A stretch of 24,314 nt of DNA from CAYGTK01 sp964352775 (GCA_964352775.1 CAYGTK010000036.1:1-24314), one strand, 5' to 3'. Positions 8,120-16,230 are shown, counted from the stretch's first letter. The notes: generated by a model not told the origin, from the sequence alone. Numbers and translations: made by a program.

Positions 8120-9211
8120 TTATAGTTGAGAAAGTTCAGATTTCACTTTTTCGCGGAAAGCTTCATCTTTCAATAAGTTTAACTCAAAGATATTCAGACT
8201 TGTTTGAATTCGGACATTTTCTAGAATGCCCATGTTGTTGAAAAAGTAGGCCAACTCAGTGGTATTACCCTCTTTATCAGTAGAATAAAGGGCCTTGGTC
8301 AATACAAATGCAGTACTGCCGCCTTTAGACCCTAAATGATCTAGCCAAGTTTTGTTTCCTTCTAGCTGCATGGGCCACTCCATCATTTCGTTCAAATATA
8401 TCTGTACTTGTGGTGAGAACTCACGGGCATTCATCCGCTGCATCAGTTTATTATAAACAGTAGTTGTGCTGGCAGGTAATCTGTCGCTCCATACTTGTTG
8501 CACGTCCATACCCAGATCGCCCACATCATTCTTATAAGTAGTATCGCGAAGCAATACTTGGTGAACGCGCTGCATAGCATCACTATACTCGCTATCGGTC
8601 ATATTTCGGATAGCTGTGGCTAGCTCCTCTCCTTCCATATCTTTAAAACTGTAGCGCCCGATAAACAAGGCAGATACTAAATACGATATGTCGTCATGAT
8701 CAGTTATACCCAAGCTATCTAGGCGAGCATTCACTTTACTTAAGGTCAATCTATCTAGCAGCCACTCCGTATTTGCATTGCTGCTGAACTGTATCATCCC
8801 TTTGGCTACTTCTCGGAGGCTTACCGTTCCTTCTTCTATTTTATCCTTGCTACGCATGCGTTTCAGCCATGCTTGCTGTGCACCACCATCGGTATATGGC
8901 ACGTAGAACTTATTCAGATCAGCAATTGCTATCCGCTCTTCGGGGTCTATTGTTTTTGCTGTAGCTTGCTCAGCATACTCAATTGCTACAATGATCTTCA
9001 TGGTGCTAGCCAAGGGCATCATTTCGTCAGCATTGTGCTCTACTATCACCTCGCCATTCTGCCGCCAGGTCATGGCCACTCTATCAGGATCGGCTTTTAT
9101 TACCTCCCAAACTCTGTCTTTATCAGGATACAGATACCAGTATGCTCCACCCATTATAAAAATGGCCAGTAAACCAACTATTCCGAAACCTATAAGTAGC
9201 TTTTTTCCCAT
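8120..9211 (-). CDS. Membrane-anchored serine hydrolase, class A beta-lactamase/PBP fold
   Basis: 363 residues. One N-terminal membrane helix (about 4-28) places the rest outside the cytoplasmic membrane. The penicilloyl-serine transferase motifs are all visible: Ser69-Thr-Met-Lys72 (SxxK), Ser143-Ser-Asn145 (SxN) and Lys296-Gly-Gly298 (KTG equivalent). The ExxLN element that supplies the deacylating Glu166 of class A beta-lactamases is not recognisable where expected, so this is more likely a peptidase or esterase of that fold than a resistance enzyme. The start ATG at 9211 gives the membrane helix at once, and a TACCTTTG box lies 16 bases upstream. The acyl-CoA dehydrogenase gene follows after 22 bases. 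Confidence 0.88.
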   Translation of the reverse strand: MGKKLLIGFGIVGLLAIFIMGGAYWYLYPDKDRVWEVIKADPDRVAMTWRQNGEVIVEHNADEMMPLASTMKIIVAIEYAEQATAKTIDPEERIAIADLNKFYVPYTDGGAQQAWLKRMRSKDKIEEGTVSLREVAKGMIQFSSNANTEWLLDRLTLSKVNARLDSLGITDHDDISYLVSALFIGRYSFKDMEGEELATAIRNMTDSEYSDAMQRVHQVLLRDTTYKNDVGDLGMDVQQVWSDRLPASTTTVYNKLMQRMNAREFSPQVQIYLNEMMEWPMQLEGNKTWLDHLGSKGGSTAFVLTKALYSTDKEGNTTELAYFFNNMGILENVRIQTSLNIFELNLLKDEAFREKVKSELSQL

Positions 9212-9227
9212 AGTAATTATGCTGCCG

Positions 9228-9235
9228 CAAAGGTA
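9228..9235 (-). promoter_or_regulatory. Predicted -7 box of the serine hydrolase gene
   Basis: TACCTTTG on the minus strand, a perfect TAnnTTTG, 16 bases before the ATG at 9211, in the 72-bp gap after the peroxidase gene. No clear -33 element. Confidence 0.5.
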
Positions 9236-9283
9236 GGAATTACATCATCGTATAGGGCCATTACTGGCTAAAATAGTGCTGAC

Positions 9284-11206
9284 CTATCGCACCTTACTCA
9301 CCCGCAACTTGCCAATACCTTCATCCGCTTGAAGGGTGATGGTGTATACACCGCTGGCTAGTTCATCATCTAGCTCAAAGTTAAGCTCGTTGCGGCCAGT
9401 GGTCAGGCTTACTATCTGCTGTTTTACTTGCTTGCCGTTCATGTCCCAAATATTAAGTGTAGCTGTACTTGGTCGGGTAGCTTCTATTACTAGGTTAAAG
9501 TAGCGCTGTATAGGATTAGGATAAGCAGTTAGTTCAATGTTCTTGATGTTAGCAAAAGGCACCAAGTTCACCATCAACTGATCGCGAGGTGTAGCCTTAA
9601 ATACATTTGGCTGCAATGTATCTATCGCCGCATTCCTCAATATTATTTGTGATAATGTAGTGGCTTTTAGCTCTGCAATTTCAGCAAGCGAAAAAGCGGG
9701 GTCGTTCTCATAATAGTAGCGATCACCATCGCGCAAATTAGTGAACTGCATACCCAAAATGGTTGCTAAGCCCTCTCCCATTATGCTGTTCGGCAAATGG
9801 TCTTCGCTCATCAAGCCTATCCAAGGATCTACATCATCAATATCGGTGTATACTGATGAAAGCTTGTTCTGTAGTGAAACATCACTGGTCAAACTCTGCA
9901 CATCAACGTGTGGACTAAGCCCTAAATCTTCGCGCAAAGTATTATAGTCGGGCACACCGCGTTCTCTAGCGCGTGCAATGTTTATGGTAAGCAGATCGAT
10001 ACCACCAGCACCTGGCATACCAAATAAGAAATTCCGAAGATCGTCCATTATCAATGGGTCTACCATTTGATGGGTCTGTGCAGCTAGCCCTCGGAAAAAC
10101 GGCTCAATACCGCCTTCATCTTTTATAAGAGTAGGTTTGAAAAATCCATCGCGAAGGTCTTTCACCCCAAAACTCCAAAGCTGACCATCCTCCTCATAGC
10201 GCATCAACCTACCGTTCACCATGGTATGCCCAAAGCGGAAGGCCGCTGCTGAAAAGGAATTCATGATACTTGCATCTACGGTATTATCATAACTGCTATA
10301 GGGGGAAATAGGTATTCCCGTCATCGGTAGAAACTCTTCGTAGGTCACCACTTGTATCAGTGCTCCTACCATTTTCCTTGCGCGTTGAAACAATTCCTCA
10401 TCATTCCAACTCGGGTTTTCTTGTTTCAGTTTATCACACAGTCTGTTATGCTCTCTCACAAATAAAGTATGAAACGCTATTAGCGTAGGCTGCTCGTTCA
10501 CACGAATATCGCCACCAACGAAATACTTATCAGGAAGCGGGTGTCCATCCAATACTATAAAAGGGGCTGTAGGGTCTATAGCACTACTGTATTCTCCATC
10601 TATGGTATTCCAGGGCAACAGGTTACCTGCCGAGGTTTTCATTTTCCCATCAGTAAATGTGCGTAACCAATCACTGCGTGCAGCATCGCTACCGTATACA
10701 TTCGATGCATCAATGTAGCTGGTAATATCATTGAGATGCCTCCTTGGATCCCCAGTTGCCTTTCCCGTGCTGGTATCATGCTTCGACCGGAACATGCGTA
10801 TCATCACATTACCCGCACAATTAGGGTCGAACATGGTATCACAGCTTGGTACCTGCACATCACTTGGCGCAGCGGTATTATCATCATTTAAATTGATGTC
10901 GTGATCAATAAATTGCCCCCATCCCCAAACAAAGTCGCTTAATCCTAGCTCATTGGGCATAAACGTCTGCTGACTACCCAAAGCATTGCTTACGGTTCTG
11001 GCATTAGGTCTGTTCAGTCCACCAGGTGCACTTATTGAATCGGCGTAGCCATTGCTAGCAAAGTTCTTAAAGTGGCTATGCGCCGCTCCCCAAGATGGAT
11101 TGTTCAGGTTGTTGCTTTCGCCGTTGTAACTTCTATTTATCTGCGCATCTGCATAAACGAATAAACAGGTAAAAGCACACAGCAAACTAATTTTAATAGG
11201 ACTCAT
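9284..11206 (-). CDS. Secreted animal-type haem peroxidase with T9SS sorting domain
   Basis: 640 residues. Signal peptide 1-22 (SLLCAFTCLFVYADA, cut before Gln). The peroxidase domain (about 30-540) carries the peroxidase-cyclooxygenase signatures: GQFIDHDI with distal His102 and Asp101, YIDASNVYGS, RVNEQP with Arg235 and Glu238, HTLFVREHNRL, and RFGHTMV with proximal His327. Asp101 and Glu238 match the two residues that form haem esters in mammalian members; the myeloperoxidase-specific Met is Gln. The last ~75 residues are a T9SS type A domain (AYPNPIQ, then LNIWDMNGKQV, ASGVYTITL and a basic end), so the enzyme should reach the cell surface or medium. I chose the ATG at 11206 because the frame upstream adds 14 residues ahead of the signal peptide. 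Likely chemistry is peroxide-driven oxidation of halides or organics; substrate unknown. Confidence 0.93.
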   Translation of the reverse strand: MSPIKISLLCAFTCLFVYADAQINRSYNGESNNLNNPSWGAAHSHFKNFASNGYADSISAPGGLNRPNARTVSNALGSQQTFMPNELGLSDFVWGWGQFIDHDINLNDDNTAAPSDVQVPSCDTMFDPNCAGNVMIRMFRSKHDTSTGKATGDPRRHLNDITSYIDASNVYGSDAARSDWLRTFTDGKMKTSAGNLLPWNTIDGEYSSAIDPTAPFIVLDGHPLPDKYFVGGDIRVNEQPTLIAFHTLFVREHNRLCDKLKQENPSWNDEELFQRARKMVGALIQVVTYEEFLPMTGIPISPYSSYDNTVDASIMNSFSAAAFRFGHTMVNGRLMRYEEDGQLWSFGVKDLRDGFFKPTLIKDEGGIEPFFRGLAAQTHQMVDPLIMDDLRNFLFGMPGAGGIDLLTINIARARERGVPDYNTLREDLGLSPHVDVQSLTSDVSLQNKLSSVYTDIDDVDPWIGLMSEDHLPNSIMGEGLATILGMQFTNLRDGDRYYYENDPAFSLAEIAELKATTLSQIILRNAAIDTLQPNVFKATPRDQLMVNLVPFANIKNIELTAYPNPIQRYFNLVIEATRPSTATLNIWDMNGKQVKQQIVSLTTGRNELNFELDDELASGVYTITLQADEGIGKLRVSKVR

Positions 11207-11461
11207 TTCATGATGTTGTATTATAAAGATATGTCGTGTAGCCGACAATTGTTAGTGCGCCATGATAATTGTTGTTAATAAGATAGATCTAGAGAAAGGC
11301 TTGAGCAGTTTTTCACGAGCGCTTATGGTTTTCTCAAAATGGCATTAACTAAGTTCTAGCGTTCTTTAGCTACCCTAACAAACATTTAAACCGCTAAGCC
11401 TTATATTTACAACATGTTGGAAAAACATGACCTGTTCACTATTTAACCTACGTTTAGTATC
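11207..11461. other. Divergent intergenic region (peroxidase / S41 protease)
   Basis: No gene. An inverted repeat CATGTT/AACATG (11413-11418 and 11424-11429, five-base loop) could be an operator. Weak -7-like boxes are TACGTTTA (11449-11456, +), TATATTTA (11402-11409, +) and TATCTTTA on the minus strand about 12-19 bases before the peroxidase start. On the minus strand the sequence ATGAAATGAG places a two-codon ORF whose TGA overlaps the peroxidase ATG. Confidence 0.4.
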
Positions 11462-13558
11462 ATGAAGGTGACCCACAAACCAGGGCATTATATTATAGTC
11501 CTTTTCTTCGGTTGCCTATCTCTGTGTAGTGCACCTAGTTATGCTGTTACAGATGTTTGTAAAGAGGCTAAAGAACTGGTGAACACCATAGAAACCTATC
11601 ACTACAGTCCCCGCTCGGTAAACAACAACTTCTCTATCCATGTATTCAATTCATTCTTGAAAAGCATCGACTCCTATGGTCTGCTTTTGAATGAAGAAGA
11701 TGTGGCGGAGTTAAAAGTGTATCGCCAGAAGATAGATAATGAAGTAGTTTCGGGTGAATGTGAATTTTTCGGGAAGGTGGTCGAACTGTTCAAGACCAGG
11801 AGGCAGGCATACGATTCTCTAGCAAGAAGCTATTTGAGCGAACCATTCGATCTGTATCAGAACGAGACGTTTTCCATAGCTCATCCTGATAGCATTTACT
11901 TTCCAGCAAATGAGCGTGAGCGACATGAACGTGTGCGCTTATGGTTAAAATATAAAACCCTATCGTACCTGCGATCTGTAGCTGATAGCTTCAGTAAATT
12001 AGATGAGGCTGGAATAACTAAGCTGTTAAAACTAGAGCCCAAGGCCCGAGACCTTATCTTAAAAAAGACCGAGGCACGTACCAAACGCTACTTCGATCGC
12101 AAAGGTGGAGTGGAAGCTTCGTTGGCCATTGATTACCTAAATGCTATTTGCTCTTACTTCGACCCACACACCAATTACTTTTCGATAACGGAAATGGAAG
12201 AGTTCACTGCATCGCTGTCTTCTGAAGGTGGTTCCTATGGCATTGAAATAGATGATGACCAAAATGGCAATGTAGAGATAACCAACATTATACCAGGCAG
12301 CTCCGCATGGAAGAGTGGGAAGCTGAACAAGGGTGATGTATTGATAAAAGTACAATGGCCCGACGGTAGTGCTTTCGACCTTACCTTCTCTAGCCGAAGA
12401 GAAGTAACCAGCCTAATGAATAGCAGTGGTTTCGACAACATGAAACTGACCATTAAAAAGAAGAGTGGGATAGTGAACACCGTATCGCTAAAAAAGGAAA
12501 CGCTACAGCTAGATGATAATGTACTGAAAAGCTTTGTGCTGAAAGGTGATAAAAAGGTGGGCTACTTATCGCTACCAGGGTTTTACACCCAATGGGAAGA
12601 TGAAGAAGGAACTAGCTGTGCTGATGATGTAGCCAAAGAGATAATTAAAATAAACAGAGAAAAGATAGATGGCTTGATAATAGACCTACGCTATAATGGT
12701 GGCGGATCGTTACAAGAAGCCGTGGAGCTTTCAGGAATATTTATAGATGCTGGACCCATTTTTATTGAGACTTCTAAAGACGAAAAGCCATTTTTACTTA
12801 AAGACTATAATCGCGGTGCAGCCTATACTGGGCCGCTAGTTATACTAGTAAATAGCTTTAGTGCCTCAGCCTCAGAGCTGTTCAGTGCTGCTATGCAAGA
12901 TTATGAGCGTGGTGTAGTGGTAGGCAGTAGTACCTATGGTAAATCGACTGGACAGAATATCCTCCCACTTGGCCTTAGCTCAGGTAAAGAGCCTACAAGC
13001 TTTGTAAAAGTTACTTTGAGCAAATACTACCGCGTAACAGGAGAAACCCATCAACTAAATGGTGTAGAGCCAGATGTAACGCTACCAGATCTTTCCGCCC
13101 TTTTTGATATGAGCGAAGCCACTGAGAAATTTGCCCTGCCTAACGACACAATAGATAAAGAGGTACTGTATGTGCCCAATGAAACTATAAACACAACTGC
13201 CCTTCAGCTAGCTAGCGATACCCGATTAAAGCAAGACAAGAACTTTACTACACTACAGAAGATCAGTCCCCAATTGAAAGGGCTTTTAGCTAGTGGGAAC
13301 CAAACAGTCAACTTGAATATACTAGCCTATCAAAAAATAGTGAAAGCTGACGGAGAGGTTTGGAAAGAACTGGCTGAAATAATGGAGGTAAAATCAGACC
13401 TATTTACTGCCAAGAGCAGCGAGTATGATTTTGAGCTATTTTTAATGGACGACTACGCACAAGAACTGAATACCGAATTGATAGAGGAGATAGAACATGA
13501 TATTTACATCGACCAAGCCTATCAAGTAATACTAGATATACTCAATACTGAACCATAA
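11462..13558 (+). CDS. S41-family C-terminal processing protease (Prc/Tsp-like) with PDZ domain
   Basis: 698 residues. A signal peptide (about 1-28, cut after SYA) exports it to the periplasm. An N-terminal helical region (30-240) is followed by a PDZ domain (about 245-345) and the S41 peptidase core. The Ser-Lys dyad is clear: Ser469 in SFSASASELF and Lys494 in TYGKSTGQ, with Asp480 and Gln498 at the spacing of E. coli Prc (S, +11, +25, +29). The helical C-terminus (about 560-698) also matches the Prc type. Prc proteases degrade or trim periplasmic and lipoprotein substrates from their C-termini and shape envelope maintenance. The next gene starts 11 bases downstream, so the two are very likely co-transcribed. 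Confidence 0.94.
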   Translation: MKVTHKPGHYIIVLFFGCLSLCSAPSYAVTDVCKEAKELVNTIETYHYSPRSVNNNFSIHVFNSFLKSIDSYGLLLNEEDVAELKVYRQKIDNEVVSGECEFFGKVVELFKTRRQAYDSLARSYLSEPFDLYQNETFSIAHPDSIYFPANERERHERVRLWLKYKTLSYLRSVADSFSKLDEAGITKLLKLEPKARDLILKKTEARTKRYFDRKGGVEASLAIDYLNAICSYFDPHTNYFSITEMEEFTASLSSEGGSYGIEIDDDQNGNVEITNIIPGSSAWKSGKLNKGDVLIKVQWPDGSAFDLTFSSRREVTSLMNSSGFDNMKLTIKKKSGIVNTVSLKKETLQLDDNVLKSFVLKGDKKVGYLSLPGFYTQWEDEEGTSCADDVAKEIIKINREKIDGLIIDLRYNGGGSLQEAVELSGIFIDAGPIFIETSKDEKPFLLKDYNRGAAYTGPLVILVNSFSASASELFSAAMQDYERGVVVGSSTYGKSTGQNILPLGLSSGKEPTSFVKVTLSKYYRVTGETHQLNGVEPDVTLPDLSALFDMSEATEKFALPNDTIDKEVLYVPNETINTTALQLASDTRLKQDKNFTTLQKISPQLKGLLASGNQTVNLNILAYQKIVKADGEVWKELAEIMEVKSDLFTAKSSEYDFELFLMDDYAQELNTELIEEIEHDIYIDQAYQVILDILNTEP

Positions 13559-13569
13559 ATATTAGACAA

Positions 13570-14619
13570 ATGAAGACCTTAACATCGTCTACCTTATCAC
13601 TTCTTACCGTTCTACTACTTCTCTTCAGCAGCACCCAAGTATCTGCACAGAACGAAGCGGTAGATTACCTCAACAAGATAAACCAGCACTTTGAATCGTA
13701 CTCAAAAGAGGTATGGAAATTCATCAGCACATCAGCCCACTCGCGCAGTGTTAAGAAAATAGCTAAGCGCCGTACAGAGCTAATGGAGCTGAATAAAGAG
13801 ATAACCCTTGACCTAAAACGTACCCCAGCCTTTAATGATAACTCAGACTTTAGAGATAGTGTGCTTCTCTACTTCCAAACTTCCTACGATGTATTGAATG
13901 AAGACTACGGGAAGATAATGGACATGGAAGAAATAGCCGAACAATCGTATGACCTAATGGAGGCCTATATGATGGCCCAAAAAATAGCCAAGGAAAAGGT
14001 AAATGTAGCCAGCGATGGATCTGCGGCTGCCTACAAGAATTTTGCTAAGCAGAACAAGATCGAACTGCTATCAAACGATGAAGACGATGAATTCAGTAAG
14101 AAATTTGAAGTAGCTAATGAGGTAATGGAGTATCACGATGAGATATACCTGCTCTTTTTTAAAAGCTACAAGCAAGAGCTTTATTTATTAGATGCATTGA
14201 ACGCCAGCGACCTTAGCGCACTGGAACAGAACAAGAACAGCCTATCGCAATTCTCAGCCGAGGGATTGGAAAAGCTGGAAGAGATAGGAGCATACAAAAC
14301 CGACCAAACACTATACCGTGCCACCAAGGCCATGTTAGCTTTTTATCAGGAAGAAGCAGATGAAAAAGTAGCGGTGATGACGGAGTTCTTTTTACTGCAA
14401 GAAAAATTCTCCAAAATACAAGCTGCTTTTGAAGCCAAGAAGGAAAAGGACCGCACACAAAAAGATGTAGACCAGTATAACAAGTACATTGAATTGCTCA
14501 ATACAACAGCAGATAAATTCAATGCTACTAATCAGTACCTCAACGAAAAGCGTTCGAAATTACTAGCTGCATATAACGGAGCTGCAAGCAGCTTACTTGA
14601 CAAGTACGTGCCTCACTAG
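13570..14619 (+). CDS. Exported alpha-helical protein of unknown function (possibly LIC11966-like)
   Basis: 349 residues. Signal peptide 1-26 (LLLLFSSTQVSAQ, cut after SAQ or SA). The mature protein is almost wholly charged and helical, with Lys/Glu-rich stretches suggesting coiled coils or a helical bundle and no Cys in the mature part. WKFISTSAHSRS near residue 49-60 and the overall pattern remind me of proteins annotated LIC11966 family surface protein in other phyla, but this is recall and not tested. It follows the Prc-like protease by 11 bases, so it may be its adaptor, substrate or partner in the periplasm. No catalytic motif is visible. Confidence 0.85.
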   Translation: MKTLTSSTLSLLTVLLLLFSSTQVSAQNEAVDYLNKINQHFESYSKEVWKFISTSAHSRSVKKIAKRRTELMELNKEITLDLKRTPAFNDNSDFRDSVLLYFQTSYDVLNEDYGKIMDMEEIAEQSYDLMEAYMMAQKIAKEKVNVASDGSAAAYKNFAKQNKIELLSNDEDDEFSKKFEVANEVMEYHDEIYLLFFKSYKQELYLLDALNASDLSALEQNKNSLSQFSAEGLEKLEEIGAYKTDQTLYRATKAMLAFYQEEADEKVAVMTEFFLLQEKFSKIQAAFEAKKEKDRTQKDVDQYNKYIELLNTTADKFNATNQYLNEKRSKLLAAYNGAASSLLDKYVPH

Positions 14620-14663
14620 TAGCTTCACACAAGTAGGATAGGAAACCATCGATCGAAAGATCT

Positions 14664-14671
14664 TACATTTG
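14664..14671 (+). promoter_or_regulatory. Predicted -7 box of folB
   Basis: TACATTTG, a perfect TAnnTTTG, 17 bases before the folB ATG in the 69-bp gap. No clear -33 element. Suggests folB is not solely dependent on the upstream operon. Confidence 0.5.
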
Positions 14672-14688
14672 CCAGCAAAGCTAAGCAC

Positions 14689-15051
14689 ATGGGAAAGGTA
14701 GCAATAGAGGGTATGGAGTTTTTCGCCTATCATGGATATTATGATCAGGAGAAAGAGAACGGCAATTCATTCATAGTTGACATCTATATTGACACAGCGC
14801 TAGAACAAGCCGCCATGAGCGATAAGCTGTCGGATACCATAAACTACGAGAACGTGTACAAAGCCACGGCTGCAGTAATGGATCAGCGTTATAATTTACT
14901 GGAACATATTGCCTGGCAAATAATGGAACATCTACACGACGACCTACATGGCGTGAATGCCATTAAGATACGCATCAGCAAGTTGAACCCGCCCTTGCGC
15001 GGTAAGGTGGGGCGTACCTTCATTGAGCTGGAAAAAAACTATAACCAGTAG
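14689..15051 (+). CDS. folB: Dihydroneopterin aldolase
   Basis: 120 residues, the standard FolB length. It converts 7,8-dihydroneopterin to 6-hydroxymethyl-7,8-dihydropterin and glycolaldehyde in folate synthesis, in the cytoplasm, as a ring-shaped oligomer. Family motifs are present: FFAYHGYYDQEKENGNSF with the conserved Glu21, DTINYENVY with Tyr53, LLEHIAWQI with Glu72, and ISKLNPPLRGKV with Lys98 as the likely catalytic lysine. The ATG at 14689 gives a full family N-terminus. tRNA-Cys lies 53 bases downstream with no terminator between. Confidence 0.95.
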   Translation: MGKVAIEGMEFFAYHGYYDQEKENGNSFIVDIYIDTALEQAAMSDKLSDTINYENVYKATAAVMDQRYNLLEHIAWQIMEHLHDDLHGVNAIKIRISKLNPPLRGKVGRTFIELEKNYNQ

Positions 15052-15071
15052 CGCATTATCTAGAAATGTGT

Positions 15072-15079
15072 TAAGTTTG
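15072..15079 (+). promoter_or_regulatory. Possible -7 box of tRNA-Cys
   Basis: TAAGTTTG, a perfect TAnnTTTG, ends 25 bases before the tRNA. No convincing -33 element. The tRNA could also be reached by read-through from folB. Confidence 0.35.
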
Positions 15080-15104
15080 CTACCCTTTTGAAAATAAAGG
15101 ACAT

Positions 15105-15175
15105 GGTCACGTGGCCGAGCGGCTAGGCAGTGCTCTGCAAAAGCATGTACGGCGGTTCGAATCCGCCCGTGACCT
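15105..15175 (+). tRNA. tRNA-Cys (GCA)
   Basis: Complete cloverleaf of 71 bases. The acceptor arms GGTCACG (15105-15111) and CGTGACC (15168-15174) pair fully. The D stem is GCC/GGC, the anticodon stem GTGCT/AGCAT (one G-U) carries the loop CTGCAAA with anticodon GCA at 15137-15139, and the T arm is GGCGG-TTCGAAT-CCGCC. The discriminator base is T (15175), as expected for tRNA-Cys. CCA is not encoded. Confidence 0.97.
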
Positions 15176-15194
15176 CTTTTTATACGATCATTGG

Positions 15195-15222
15195 AAAATG
15201 CACCTTTATTGGTGCATTTTTT
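15195..15222 (+). terminator. Rho-independent terminator after tRNA-Cys
   Basis: Perfect 10-bp stem AAAATGCACC / GGTGCATTTT (15195-15204, 15211-15220) with a six-base loop and six Ts (15217-15222). A-rich on the left, so it may also act leftward. Confidence 0.88.
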
Positions 15223-15474
15223 ATTTCTGCAACCCTCTTTTTCAACTTCACCGCTAGGTTTTGGCAGCTTGATGGCGCTTTGTATGCTTTACCCAGCAAG
15301 CACTACAACCTATATACGATATCTCGTATTTGTGCGCATTCGCTTAATGGCCCTGTTGGTGGGGGTTCTGAAATATTAAGATGAAAAGTTATGGATGGGT
15401 TTTGGGCAAAATAAGTACCTCAGCAGGTACTTTAGCGAGAAAACAGCCAGTAACGGGAACTGGCTAACACGTAC
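15223..15474. other. Non-coding stretch between tRNA terminator and orphan gene
   Basis: No credible gene. It holds three small inverted repeats: ATACGA/TCGTAT (15314-15329), AAGTACCT/AGGTACTT (15413-15432) and AGCCAGT/ACTGGCT (15445-15465). The last two lie just after the stop of the leftward orphan gene and probably end its transcript. I see no repeat of the tRNA 3' end that would mark an attachment site. Confidence 0.5.
15441..15465 (-). terminator. Probable terminator of the orphan gene
   Basis: On the minus strand, arms AGCCAGT and ACTGGCT (15465-15459, 15451-15445) with a seven-base loop are followed by GTTTTC, ten bases past the stop codon. A second perfect hairpin (15432-15413) followed by TTATTTTG lies just beyond it. 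Confidence 0.5.
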
Positions 15475-15945
15475 TCAATATGCCGTGGAACCGATCTGGA
15501 TAGTGGGCGATGGCAATGCCTCTGCCGATTGGCTATAGGGCATTACATTAATGTAAACGGGAGACTGCTGCTGTGCATCGGGCTTGTGCTTACTGTTCCA
15601 CTCTTGAAATTTGCGCTCGGCCAACCACTTTAGGCTGGCGGCGTTGCCCTGGTTGTGCAGCAAGTTGCTTAGCACATTGTATTTCTGGTCTATCCGCACG
15701 GCTTTCAATAGCTCTTGAAATGTATCCAGTGCTTCCTGCAAGTCGCTATCGTTTTGCGCATCAAGATCATTACTCTTGTAGCGCGCCCAAGTACGTAGGC
15801 TAATGCGCCATTTGGGCGGCAATCGCTGGTTAATCAAAAACAATACATCTTCCTCCGTTAGCAACATAGCGGCATCCTCTTTCTCTTTCAAAATGCTTTT
15901 TAGGGCAGCTACTAGCTGCGTACTTAATTTGTGTGGACGGGGCAT
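15475..15945 (-). CDS. Small hypothetical protein with HTH-like N-terminus
   Basis: 156 residues, no signal peptide or membrane segment. Residues 28-57 (LLTEEDVLFLINQRLPP, then RISLRTWARYK) read like a helix-turn-helix or homeodomain-like segment. A helical middle ends in WLAERKFQEWN, and the tail (about 120-156) is low-complexity and Gln/Pro/Ser-rich. Small phage terminase subunits can look like this, but the resemblance is weak and no other phage gene is near. Its G+C looks higher than that of the neighbours, and it stands between tRNA-Cys and a palindrome cluster, which fits acquired DNA. The ATG at 15945 is the only start in frame that I consider. Function not assigned. Confidence 0.7.
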   Translation of the reverse strand: MPRPHKLSTQLVAALKSILKEKEDAAMLLTEEDVLFLINQRLPPKWRISLRTWARYKSNDLDAQNDSDLQEALDTFQELLKAVRIDQKYNVLSNLLHNQGNAASLKWLAERKFQEWNSKHKPDAQQQSPVYINVMPYSQSAEALPSPTIQIGSTAY

Positions 15946-16058
15946 AGTTTCGTATTTCTGATGTCCCCTAGAATACCTTCTATTATTGATACCTTCACGA
16001 AATTGTGGGATATTTTTACTCCATTCAAAATCAAGGTAGCCCGACCGTCATCAAAGCT

Positions 16059-16112
16059 ATCGTCAGTCTCCCGATTGGTGATTAAACGAACCGTCAATCT
16101 CCGACTGAACAG
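16059..16112. repeat. REP-like unit, copy A
   Basis: Arms ATCGTCAGTC (16059-16068) and GATTGGTGAT (16073-16082) pair at all ten positions with three G-U wobbles around a TCCC loop. TTAAA-type spacer DNA and CCGTCAATCTCCGACT (16091-16106) follow. The same order of elements is found in copy C (17994-18050), so it is a dispersed two-part repeat. Confidence 0.8.
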
Positions 16113-16153
16113 TACCTAGTCCTAATTTAATATTTGCCACTAATTGAACCCCT

Positions 16154-16170
16154 CACAGTCAGAGACTGTG
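16154..16170. repeat. Short palindrome of the AGTC/GACT family
   Basis: CACAGTC and GACTGTG are perfect arms around AGA. Confidence 0.75.
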
Positions 16171-16178
16171 CGAAACAC

Positions 16179-16201
16179 ATCACTAGTCGAAGACTAGTGA
16201 T
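16179..16201. repeat. Perfect 10-bp palindrome of the AGTC/GACT family
   Basis: ATCACTAGTC (16179-16188) and GACTAGTGAT (16192-16201) pair perfectly around GAA. It shares the ATC...AGTC/GACT...GAT frame of copies A and C, with compensated differences in both arms, which argues for selection on the hairpin. Confidence 0.85.
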
Positions 16202-16230
16202 AGCGGGCGAAAAATAAGTAAGCACAGGGT

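Noticed and set aside
2402..11206. A single haem-centred system linking ccmE/F, the truncated haemoglobin and the peroxidase
   Set aside because: The genes are on different strands and transcripts, separated by unrelated enzymes; proximity alone does not support a joint function.
15130..15384. Open frames over the tRNA-Cys 3' half and its terminator
   Set aside because: They overlap a certain tRNA and hairpin and show no protein-like composition.
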